Origin: Trichostrongylus colubriformis
Taxonomy: Eukaryota; Nematoda; Chromadorea; Rhabditida; Trichostrongylidae
DNA length: 64,000 nt
NCBI GenBank assembly: GCA_963978905.1
Contig: OZ022256.1
Coordinates: 39,480,001-39,544,000, forward strand
Direction: 5' to 3'
Below the pieces are notes generated by a model that did not search any database, was not told the DNA's origin, and saw only the letters and a program-made list of their open reading frames with translations. Positions within the stretch are counted from its first letter, which is position 1. Each line of letters begins with the position of its first letter. Both the position numbers and the translations under genes were made by a program. Positions 54,860 through 64,000 of the stretch are shown here, one piece after another.

Positions 54860-55220
54860 ATTGGTCAGCATCGACTACGTCTACATTGCATAATTCCACG
54901 CGTGATACAGGAAGTTGTGTGCGGTGGTCGAAGTGGTAGACTGGTAGCACATGAACGGCCCCATTTTGTGGATAACAGGCGGTGAACGCCTAACCACATT
55001 TTCACATATTCCGCACCAACACTGGGCTTTCGACCTGCAGTTCCACACACGTTTGTGTGCGAATGCGAAGAAAGTTTCTCATTTTAGCATCTATTATGTT
55101 GAACATAAGAAGAGTGTTATCTATGTCAGTTATTTCTGCAGATATTTATGGTCTTTAAGCAGCCTAGGAGCAGTCGCTGGATGCTATTAAGCCCTACAGA
55201 CTGAAATAGTAAAAGCTCAC
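54860..55220. other. No gene seen
   Basis: No supported feature. Short open frames occur on both strands. Confidence 0.35.
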
Positions 55221-55421
55221 ATAATCCGGATCGCCAGGATCGCGCGTTTCAAGGCTCACATTGGTTTCCATCGCTGGTAGGAACCGCTCCTGGATAAGGT
55301 CTTCTCGACAAATGTCTTCAACCCTACCTTCAGAGATCAGTTTGATATCCATTGTTTTGCTCGATGTATAGATGCGTGGAGGGTTTGTGGTGATAAACGA
55401 TAGAGAAGCGAACACATTCAT
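55221..55421 (-). CDS. Candidate 5' exon of unknown gene (possibly the kinase)
   Basis: An ATG at 55421 opens 67 codons (MNVFASLSFITTNPPRIYTS, later RVEDICREDLIQERFLPAM) ending at a consensus donor gtgagc in phase 0. The phase would allow splicing to 51561. No domain is recognised. An internal ATG (MDIKLISEG) is an alternative start. Confidence 0.35.
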
Positions 55422-55588
55422 TCAGTCACGTACATCAAAACAACATGTCGCGGCGAAAGAGAAAAAAAAACAGCAGAAAAGGAAAAGTAATGCTTGAAGT
55501 GCCACAAGTGCCCATGCTTAGGTAATGGCAAAGCGTTCAACCTAAAACTGTCCTGAACCTACAGATATGGCGCCTCAAAATTTTCTTT

Positions 55589-55806
55589 CTATAAAACCTT
55601 GGCAACTGTGTTGATTTCTATTACATCCTCGCTCGAGATGGTTAGGTGGAGCCTTTTATTGGTGGTCTGTAGTTTGACCAAATCTTCGTACTCATTATTA
55701 ACAACTTCCCTCCTGCCCCAAAATTCTTTGAGTTGAGCGTTTACAGTGGAAAATTTCTCGTTCTCCTCGCGAAGGCAGAACACGAAAAGTATGCGGAGCA
55801 GAGTAC
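55589..55806 (-). CDS. Candidate exon, charged coiled-coil-like
   Basis: After a good acceptor (caacttgcag) the frame reads LREENEKFSTVNAQLKEFWG, then RREVVNNEYEDLVKLQ and a C-terminal ISSEDVIEINTVAK, ending in a stop at 55589 or at a weak donor (gtttta). Charged heptad-like composition looks like real coding sequence rather than repeat. The product is unknown. It could belong to an upstream exon set of the kinase or to another minus-strand gene. Confidence 0.4.
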
Positions 55807-55981
55807 TGCAAGTTGATAATATATAACAACTTATAGATATCATATGACTGAATAAGGCGATTATTTCGGATGCGAGGAAAGTGCTGGGCACCGAAATATT
55901 GCAAGCATTGCAAAAAACTCGGGCTTCTCCAAATCCTTTCTAGTTTTGAACAAATCCTTGGAATCCCTTGCTATACTATTT

Positions 55982-57613
55982 ACCATATGCCATGAGGCTT
56001 CAAAAATCATATCACTAAGATGTCAAAACTCAGTTGCTTAGAGCTGTTTACTTCTACGAACGGGAAGTGGTGTTGTTCGTTCCTGTGGTAATAAGGTGGG
56101 CCTTCAAGGAAGACGATTTGGTTGAGACATCAAGTCACCAGTGAAGACTTGTCACTCACATGGTAGTCCTGGGTCTATGAAGGCTATCCGTGGCGAAATC
56201 CCGGTGAAAAAGCGCCCCTCCAAGCTGTAGAAACCCTGCAAAACGCCGCAACCATGCAGCGGTTCCGCCTCTTGGACACAGCGGTCCCGCCTCCCGATGA
56301 CGTAATTCCCGATTGACTGGGGTGGGGGCGGCCAAGGAGATGGAGTAGGATCGGGGGGTTTTGCGGCGCACTTTCGCACTTTTAGCTTGAAACTCACTCA
56401 AAAAATAGATGTTGTCGTATTTCCAAACATTCCCCTGTGTTTGCTTGGCAACATGCCAATGGAAAGCTAGATCAGATTACTCCCCTCTTGACGGGTAGGT
56501 CGTCCGCGTCGAAAATCAACAGTGGAAAGGGGGTCCTATTTCTCGGGTTTTGGGCCATTTCCATCCGTTTTTTCTCCACTATCCTGTTACTAGGCATCTC
56601 GACTTTTATATGCACTATTTCTTTACTTTTCGTCCGACTTTCTCCTAATGCTGCCTTTAACCTGACAATCTCAAAGAAAATAGAAGAACGAAAATCAGTT
56701 CACATTAGTAGTTCCCAGATGTACTAATCCAGTGCACTGTTGAGTCTCTTAATGCCTTAATCGACATTTTTCACAAGCAACACAAGATTATTCTATGATG
56801 GTTAGAGACACATGCCGTGGTAATCGGATGTGTGTTTTCGTGCGAAACTGAATTTGCACGGTATGAAGGTTTTTTTTAATGAAAAAATCCCCAAAAGCCG
56901 CGATCGATTTTTAACGTCGGGTCGACACCGCAATTCTCGACTACGTCTGTCTGTGATTCTTACACTTTTTGTTGCCTTTACTATTAGAGTTGCCCTTATA
57001 GCTTATCACAAACAACAAAAGGCTTATTTAGCTTGGTACGTACTTGCTAAAAATACCATATGCCATGAGGCTCCAAAAATCATATCACTAAAATGTCAAA
57101 ACTCAGTTGCTTAGAGCTGTTTACTTCTACGAACGGGAAGTGGTGTTGTTCGTTCCTGTGGTAATAAGGTGGGTCTTCGAGGAAGACAATTCGGTTGAAA
57201 CATCAAGTCACCAGTGAAAACTTGACCAGACAATCTCAAAAAAAATAGAAGGATGAAAATCAGCCCACATTAGTAGTTTCTAGTACTAATCCAGTGTACT
57301 GTTCGACGTTTTTCACAAGCAACACAAGATTATTCCATGATGGTTAGAGACACATTCAGTGGTCATTGGATGTGTGTTTTCGTGCGAAACTGAATCTGCA
57401 CAGTTAGAGGGTATTTAATAAAAAATCGAAGACAACATCGAGCATAAAATTGTAGCCCTAAAAGCTGCGATCGATTTTTAACGTCAGGTCGGCCCGCAAT
57501 TCTCGACTACGTCTGTCTGTGATTCTTACACTTTTTGTTGCCTGTACTATTAGAGTTGCCGTCATACCTTATCTTATCACAAACAACAACAGGCTCATTT
57601 CGCTTGGTACGTA
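55982..57613. repeat. Local direct duplication (~560-bp unit)
   Basis: The first unit (55982-57053) and second unit (57054-57613) share taccatatgccatgaggct to gtcaccagtgaa, then gacaatctcaaa to ggtacgtacttgct. The first unit contains 509 extra bases (56156-56664), either an insertion or a deletion in the second. A small interspersed repeat (tccgtggcgaaatc) begins the extra block. Confidence 0.8.
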
Positions 57614-59169
57614 GTTGCTATTGATGGGTGAGCAGGGTTGGACCCTGGTGGTAGACAGGTGCACATTTCAGGGCTCCGGTAATCCGTGCAAAAGTACTTC
57701 AGCAACGAAAAGGATACTGCATCTACGGATTTTGGTCCCTATAAATATATTCACCCTTGTTCAAAGGGAGGCTACAAGCATCAAGTTAGAATTCGCACGT
57801 GGCGTGCGATGTTCAACACAGTGGCATACGAGATCGAGTTGCGCATATAATAGCGTACATACTGTAAGCCGGTTGCCTTTTCTGATTCTATTGCTTGAAC
57901 ATGCTAGGGCCACCTGCGTGCTTATTAATTTGATAAGAGTTCTTTGAAATTTCAATTTTTTGTGCTTGTGCTCCACGGTCTTCAGGATTTCGTGAGATTG
58001 GTCAGGAAATTCTTTTGGAGGCAAATTGAGGCACAGTGTTGCGGAAACATGACAGGGTTATTTCTGCAGAAAAGCTCAGCCGGTTCCATCCAGGGTCAAG
58101 CGTAGCGTCAAGGAAAATTTTCAAAGCATACACCTCCCAAAAAAGAAGCCTCCACCCCCTCTTCCTTAGGTTCCGCTGCTTCTGTGGTTTTCACTCAGCG
58201 GAAGCCATTCATCATATAAGTCTCGCTTCTTCCTAAGACTCCGGTGCTTCCGTAGTTTCTACCCAGTCAGTGCGATTCACTAAGGAAATTAAGAGCATAC
58301 GGTCAAAAATGAGGCGAAACTCTAGACAAAATAAGAGAATAAGAAGCTAGCAAAACTCAGTACTTATATTCTGAAGCATAGGCGTCTAAGAGGGGCAAGA
58401 ACCTTACCAGATTCAACGTTTTATTCCGTAATGAAAGCGTCGTTGACTATGGGTAATGTCCCGTCCTCCGATGAAAGGAGAAGAGCTAGAAGAAGGTTTG
58501 AAAGTCAAGGAGTCAAAGGCAGCCTTAGGGGTAATTCGATTGTTCCATACCAATCTTTCGTAGTGACCGGTGGACGTTCCCACCACGAAAGCTTATACGT
58601 CGAGCACCACGTCATTTCGATCAGTGCGTGTCTAGATACGATAAGTATCATCCTGCTATAACGCTTATTACTCTACACCTCAATCATTCTTCGGTGAAGT
58701 CGAACCTAGAAGGCAGGATGGACTTTGCGAAGGCGTCATGTCGTATCCGCTACGCCGTCATTACAGCTCGGGGGCGCGCTTTTCGACGAGGATTCGCCGT
58801 GAATCTTCTCAGACCCATAGTTTTTATGTGAGTGACTTCTTTTAGGGATTTGCCATCAACCATAATATCCCTAATGCTGTCTTTAAGTGGCAGGGATAAA
58901 GAATTAAAAAGCGACGCAGGGATCACGATGGGACGGTATCTGCACGAAGTTTGAGCTTTTTTGAATACCTTAGCTTTACCAAAACTCAATCTTTTTTATC
59001 AGGAGGGGCTTTCAAATTCCCATAGAACTTTGAATGAGGACTCCCACCGATCGATAGACCTTCGAACGCTGATTACAACGGTGAAAACCAAAAGTGCTAC
59101 GGGCTGTTCCAAAGCGAGTTAAGAGGGGTCAACGTTTGCCTGTGACATATCATTGGCGAGGCACGTTGC
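57614..59169. other. No gene recognised
   Basis: A minus-strand frame at 58750-58989 (RPIVIPASLFNSLSLPLKDS) looks weakly coding in its first half, then runs into a small interspersed repeat (cttttcgacgaggattcgcc, 58770-58830). No other motif. Confidence 0.35.
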
Positions 59170-59283
59170 CATCAGCACGGCGGTTGCTGAGCTTGCAACG
59201 GCCACCGTAGCTCACAGGTAGTACTCCGGATCCGCAGGATGCGGATGAAGCGTAAGCTCTCCGCCGGTGAGGATCTCTTTGTA
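59170..59283 (+). repeat. tRNA-Gly-like SINE, copy 2
   Basis: gtagctcacaggtagtactccggatccgc matches the A-box half of the 45757 copy. The B-box half is degraded. It lies immediately against the left end of mariner 3. Confidence 0.4.
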
Positions 59284-59344
59284 TTAGGTTGATTCATAAT
59301 AAATCGGACAAATTGACCAATTTTAATCATTGCCGTACAACTTT

Positions 59345-59722
59345 TTACGACAACAGGGATTCACTTGAAATATACTTCATCTTTATCGATGACCTTCTGC
59401 CACGGTATAGGCAGATAATGGATGCCCTTGCTCCAGAAGGCCGGAAGCTGGAGCTCGAAGAAGTTGCCGAGTGCCGCCTTGACCTCGTCGCGAGTTTTGA
59501 AGTCTTGGCCGTCCAGGTGGCGTTGGCTGTGGAAGAAAAGGTGGAAATCTGAAGTGGCCAGGTCTGGGGAGTACGGTGGGTATAGAAGTACGGTCCAACT
59601 GTACGACAGCAGCTCGGCCTTGGTCGATCTTGCGAAGTGCGGTCTGTGGAAGTAGACACGTTGTCGTGCTGGAAGTAGACATGTGACCGCCGCCGTAGCG
59701 AACTTTGGACATTGGCCTTCAA
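59345..59722 (-). pseudogene. Mariner 3 transposase C-terminal fragment
   Basis: The frame begins with VYFQHDN, the second catalytic aspartate context, then shifts. The third motif (PPYSPDLAPSDFH-like) is read in another frame, and the tail resembles mariner C-termini. The N-terminal domain and first aspartate are missing. Inactive. Confidence 0.65.
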
Positions 59723-59960
59723 TTCTCGTAATCGACGAACGTAGACGTCGGCGGATACTGTGGTACCTTCATCGAGCAGCTCCCAGTACTCTACGCCGTG
59801 TACGCTCCACCAACCGCGGTTTTCGTCTTCGATGGAATAGTCGCCTGACGCAAACTTCGAATGCTACAACTACAGTGTACCTCTGCCGGGGGCATGCTCC
59901 TTGTGAACTTCTATCAGACGTCTGCCGATATCCGCGGGTTCCTGGCCAGATAGCGATATA

Positions 59961-60872
59961 CAGGGTGGGGCAAAATTACGGAAACAAGGCGCGGGCGGGG
60001 GAACTTTGACCCCTGAGGCGCTTTTCGCATTTGAAAAGCCCTTGCTTATTTTTATTCGATTCAGCGCAACCTTCTCTACTAACCAGCGCAAAAAATTTCA
60101 TATTTGATCTGAAATGACAATGCCATCCCCTCACCGGAATTCCCTCATCTACCTGCACCATCAAGGTCTCCAGGCGATTGACATCTCCCGTCGTCTAAAG
60201 GTATCGCAAAGTCTTGTATCGAAATCAATCGTAAGGTTTACAGAACTAGGAAACCTTCCGACCGACCAGGACGTGGAAGACCGACTTCTGTCACGATCAG
60301 GGCGGACATCAAGAGAGTGCGTGATCGTCTGCGTTTGAAGCCAGTGCGGTCGCTTCGGAAGATGGCAGAAGAAATGTCGATTTCCACGTGACAGATGAGC
60401 AGGATTGTGAAAGATCACTTGGAAACTGAAGGCACACAAGCAAGGAGGAGGACAGTTTCTTTCTGCCCAGCAAAAGGAACAGAAACCAACGCTACAGGAA
60501 ATTTTCCTAGATTTCATTGCCTTTGATGAATGGTCTCCCAGTTCCGACCCTCAACCCACTCGGTTTCTCTGTATGGAGTGTCCTCGAGCATAAGGCATGC
60601 TCAAAACCCCATCCCGGCCTTAATTACTCGAAGGCAGCGCTGAAGAAAGCATGGGATGAGTTGGACGAAGGCTATCTCCTCGCCACGGTCAACGCGTTTT
60701 CGGAGCGTCTTCGAGCCTTTATCGGAGTAAATGGAGATGGTTTCAAAACAAAGTAGTACTGTTTGTTCAGTTTTTTCTGGAGAGTAAATCGGTAATGATT
60801 ATGTTTTTGTTCGAGCTGAAATAAGAATTTTGGGTAGCATCAATTTAGTTTCCGCAATTTTGCCCCACCCTG
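59961..60872 (+). mobile_element. Internally deleted transposon inside mariner 3
   Basis: Ends cagggtggggcaaaattacg and its near-complement, with TA on both sides (59959-59960 and 60873-60874). 912 bp. It encodes an N-terminal helix-turn-helix (HRNSLIYLHHQGLQAIDISR, from 60114) and a C-terminal end (LNPLGFSVWSVLE..KACSKPH, 60517-60756) of a Tc1/mariner-superfamily transposase. The central catalytic region with the first two aspartates is missing. Confidence 0.85.
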
Positions 60873-61204
60873 TAAATAGTATGACGTTGCGGATGTGGTC
60901 TCTGGAGCGCTTGAAATGGTGCGGCATTGTGGCGGAATGAATTTACTTTGGAATGATTATTTTGCGGTACTTTGAAGAGCTTTTCGTACTCATTCCAACG
61001 GTACCTCGCGCGTCCATTTTCGTTATTCGTTACTGAGTTATGATCTCTAGAAATCATCACTACCATTTGTCCGATTTATTATGAATCAACCTAATATTTT
61101 GTGGTGCAGTGTCTGCACGTTTACCTGAATAAATAATACTATTACATGGTACGTTTGGAAGCAGATATTGCGCGAGCCAGTCGTTCTAGTGCAAAACCAG
61201 TGTG

Positions 61205-61680
61205 ATTTTCGTATTCAGGGACTCAAATTACTCCAAAGAACAAGTTTTTAGCCAATTCGAGAACTTGACCAATTTCGGAAAAATTCACGGGCTATCAAGT
61301 GGCAACCCATTCATTGAAGGAGAAGTCGTTGACCCTTGCCGAGCAAATGCTGTCATTTGGCGCTTGTTACGTATGTTTAGTGCGATGGGCATGTGTACCA
61401 GGTGTGTGTAAGCCATCTTGTTTGGGTTGCAGGATTTTTGGTAGAAGAAATTTCGAAAACCACCAGTGTGTCACCTGACCGCACCTAATTTTACGATGTT
61501 GGACCAAAAACTGGATTTGGCTAAAAATGTGCGCAGAGGGGTAATTCGAGTCCCTGAGTGCGAATATCACGGTCGTTTTACGCAACAACGCCTATTTCGT
61601 GTGGTACGGGAATCTCTTCAACTTGGTATCCTTCCTCTGTCAGTAATGTTGGTAGGTATAAATAAAGTGGCAGAGTAAAT
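61205..61680 (-). repeat. Repeat block shared with 45955-46430 (inverted)
   Basis: Matches the interior of the 45607-46637 element in reverse order: ggactcaaattactc, aaatttcggaaaaattcac, cgttgacccttgcc, and the end tataaataaagtggcagagtaaa. It shows that this interior is a mobile or repeated unit in its own right. Confidence 0.65.
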
Positions 61681-62348
61681 GAGCGATCACGACACCCTCC
61701 CCTCCCAGCGGGCCAAAAACGATCCCGCTGTCGAAGATTCCTCGACGGGGGCTTGGCGCTGGTTCCATCTCCTACCACAAAACCATTTTACGTCGCGAAT
61801 ATCGCACGGTGGAAAGGAGGGGGAGGGTAAGGCTAGCTGAGGCTTGAAAAGCTATCTAGGCTTGCCAGTGCCAGCAACACTTAAATATGCAGTGTTTACT
61901 TTATCATACGAGGAATCGCTGAAAAACTTTAGCATCATCCTCCTGCGTAATTTTCAACAATTTAGCAAAGAGAAAAAAGCTGGAAAAATAAACAATGTCA
62001 ACGAAAAGTTCACTTGCAAGCCACATTTCAATAACAGGTACACCGGACGGAGGTAATGAGGCATCACACGAAAGGTTTCCATAGGAGTTTGATTGGAGAA
62101 CACGAGCTGCTAGCATACGAGCGACATACTCAAGTCAGAGAATAAGTTGTTATGGGCTAAAGACTAGTCTATAGTCCGCAAAGAAAGCAATACAACGTTC
62201 AATGATGGATTGTGGCTGCCACTGAAATAGGCTTTCTGCACACAGGTCCATCGTAGAACTCGCTATCGGGGGATGACGTTGTGTGAGAAAAAGATCGAGT
62301 ATCGTGGATTTTTATCAGCTATCTGAATTCGCAGATATTGCTGATCGG
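61681..62348. other. No gene seen
   Basis: No supported feature between the repeat block and the BED-finger exon. Confidence 0.35.
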
Positions 62349-62534
62349 TCAGCTGGGCAGACTGGGCATGTCGACGCGACCTTCCAGCCATCGGTTATAG
62401 ATGTCTTGATAGTGTTCAGAATGATGCCGATTTAGGTGACCCATAAAGTTACTCGAACATGGAGATCGTACCACAACACTGCACAAAACACATTGCGCAT
62501 TTCCATCGGTAGTCCGCCGGAACAACTCCCAAAC
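62349..62534 (-). CDS. BED-type zinc finger exon
   Basis: A consensus acceptor (ctctttcag) precedes 62534. The 61-codon frame then reads VWELFRRTTDGNAQCVLCSV, later SNFMGHLNRHHSEHY, and ends in TGA at 62349. The pattern of an aromatic VW start, CX2C and HX4H with a leucine between (HLNRHH) is that of a BED zinc finger, a DNA-binding domain of transcription or chromatin factors and of hAT-family transposases. No upstream exon or hAT transposase was recognised nearby, so it may be the last exon of a host gene or a hAT-derived remnant. The stop directly after the finger favours a short protein or a truncation. Confidence 0.7.
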   Translation of the reverse strand, partial: VWELFRRTTDGNAQCVLCSVVVRSPCSSNFMGHLNRHHSEHYQDIYNRWLEGRVDMPSLPS

Positions 62535-62883
62535 CTGAAAGAGAGCATCAGATGATCACTGTTGAGACCTCATTCCTCGCTATTGATCCAGGATGTGAAC
62601 TCTGCTACTACAGGTCTCTGTGAACATTTCACGTTCAGCTGGATAACTCCTGCTTTTAAGTTGAATTGGGTGTCTGACGGAAGGCGTGATTGTGTTCAAA
62701 GGGGTTTAGAACAGGGTGACCGTTTGATATGAAAGTAAAGTTGAAGAGGTGCCCAGAAGAAGGAACGGTTTGTAACGGCGAAAGTTCAAAATTAGGACTC
62801 CCTTTTCCTCAACCAGTTGACTCCGTTAGCGCCTGCTGTATGTGAGGGAGCGGCCACTATGAGCCATGGCCGTTGACCCATTT

Positions 62884-62980
62884 CCCCAACGGTAGTCGGC
62901 CACTGCGGCCGTGCCAGGCCGCAGTGGCCGACTACCGTTGGGGCCAGTACTGTATGGCCGATGCCATACAGTACTGGCCC
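62884..62980. repeat. Two adjacent perfect hairpins
   Basis: Hairpin 1: arms 62884-62910 and 62917-62943 (27 bp, no mismatch), loop gtgcca. Hairpin 2: arms 62941-62958 and 62963-62980 (18 bp, no mismatch), loop cgat. They share the three bases ggg. The stems are GC-rich (cactgcggcc; ccagtactg). Confidence 0.95.
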
Positions 62981-64000
62981 TGAATCACCCTCCTATAGCC
63001 CTTCTTCCCGAATAACTAGCGCCTGGCAGTATACAGGGTGCAAGCATTAAGCGCTTGATAAGGCCTTGTCAGCATGAAATTTACTCTAGTTGTAAGTACA
63101 GAAGAGCAACAGATATTTGTAGGAAAATAATCTACCCATAGCATTGAATAAAATCGGATCTGACCCATACACCTTGGCGAAGGCGGAGATACAACATTTG
63201 TCTTTGGTAAGATGTTGTCATCTTGAAAATGTTCCAAACTTTCGTCAGTGCTGACTTCAGAAAATCTAGTCTCAGTGGGGAAGGTGGGCTTTGCTCTCTG
63301 AAAAACCCGACGAGCGAGATGATTTGAACTGCTTAATGATCACTATCATGATGTGGTGGATTCGCGGAAGCTGTTCTGGGACCACTGATCAAGCCTCAAG
63401 GGTCGGAATTGCCTCGAAGGGTGCGAGGTGGGATCTCACGTGAGGAAGTGTGTACCTCTTAAGTTAGTACTGTTGATTAGTTATCATGGGATTTGTAGAA
63501 CTCCGCTCTTCTTCAACTCCGCTGCATCAATTCACAACAACGCCCCTGAGATGATTCGGTCGTAAGCTGTTCGATATTCCGCTGTGAGCATCTTGGAATG
63601 CAAAATCTACACCCCAATCGCATACTCTTTGAGACTAATCTCGCAAAAGTGTTATATGATTTGCACGACAACCACCTGCTACCCAGAGCATATGCTTTCA
63701 ATTTCTGCAAAGCTTTTTGAGCGATGTTATGGTTCTCTAAATGAGCATCACTGTTACTTGGTGAAAGCAGGCGCCTGCATCCTGCGAATCGAGCGTTTTT
63801 GCCCAAAGCGAAGGTAACATTCGTGTTCAGCAGGTCGAGCTAGCCTCGAAGACGAGTTTTTGGCCAGATCGGGACTTCGACTAAAATTGCGAAAGATGCA
63901 TGTCTGGGTGATCGGCAACGCATTCGCCACACGAAAACTCTCCGACCTTTGTCAAAAGAATGCTCTTCTTTGGCGTTTGCTCTGCACGTTTGCCGTGATA
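62981..64000. other. No gene recognised
   Basis: Short open frames on both strands have no known motif or clear splice signals. Confidence 0.35.

Larger units (their letters stand above)
59284..61094 (-). mobile_element. Mariner 3, split by another element
   Basis: The inverted ends ttaggttgattcataataaa and tttattatgaatcaacctaa lie in TA. The left part, read on the minus strand, holds the C-terminal half of a mariner transposase (VYFQHDN, then SPDLAPSDFHLF across a frameshift, between about 59722 and 59345). The right part (60873-61094) holds only a short 5' piece. Without the insert it is about 0.9 kb, so it was already shortened. Confidence 0.8.

Noticed and set aside
54317..54939. Frames of 151-157 codons beside the Tc1 transposase
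   Set aside because: They are shadows of the intact transposase and its 5' region in other frames.

Overview
This window looks like accessory-rich chromosomal DNA of a nematode, most likely a clade V (strongylid/hookworm-like) worm. The evidence is eukaryotic split genes with TTTTCAG-type acceptors and GT donors, many Tc1/mariner elements with TA target duplications, non-autonomous Helitrons with internal minisatellites, Bel/Pao-type gag and phlebovirus-G2-like envelope remnants, and a Penelope-like GIY-YIG fragment. The species assignment is inference. There are no operons, ribosome-binding sites or CRISPR arrays to annotate.

The one well-supported host gene is easy to miss because no exon is longer than about 205 bp. 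It encodes an SH2 plus tyrosine-kinase protein of the nematode Fer/Fps-like class on the minus strand. Ten exons run from 51268 down to 15231 with compatible splice phases and all key motifs present (SH2 FLVR, glycine loop, VAIK lysine, C-helix Glu, HRD, DFG, APE). Two further upstream exons (51457-51561 and 55221-55421) are possible. The introns are large and contain most of the transposons in the window. Minor host candidates are a BED zinc-finger exon (62349-62534), a membrane-protein-like first exon (24894-25050) and a coiled-coil-like exon (55589-55806).

Layout. 0-3 kb: Bel/Pao gag end plus an LTR-like promoter, a TIR element, and a 351-bp near-perfect palindrome. 4.5-7.6 kb: an old duplicated repeat, an envelope-like (phlebovirus G2) ORF and a Helitron 3' end. 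7.6-12.8 kb: two small Tc1/mariner-type elements, then a nested stack in which a mariner holds a fold-back element and a Tc1-like element, the Tc1 holds a TTAA element, and that holds a palindromic MITE. 13.5-27.3 kb: kinase C-terminal exons among repeats. 27.4-31.3 kb: a TIR element split by a broken LINE with a 36-bp target duplication. 32.6-43.3 kb: a cluster of Helitrons with ~145-bp minisatellites, two fold-back elements whose ends resemble Helitron 3' ends, and a mariner split by a Helitron. 44-48 kb: fold-back elements, a purine-rich satellite and an inverted Penelope-like pair. 52.8-54.9 kb: a TTAA element and a Tc1-like element with an intact 354-aa transposase. 56-61 kb: a local duplication and a mariner containing another, internally deleted element. 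62-63 kb: a BED exon and two adjacent perfect hairpins.

Insertions into older elements, compared with uninterrupted paralogues in the same window, give exact boundaries and target duplications for the Tc1-like, TTAA, Helitron and LINE insertions. The relative ages can therefore be read from the sequence.
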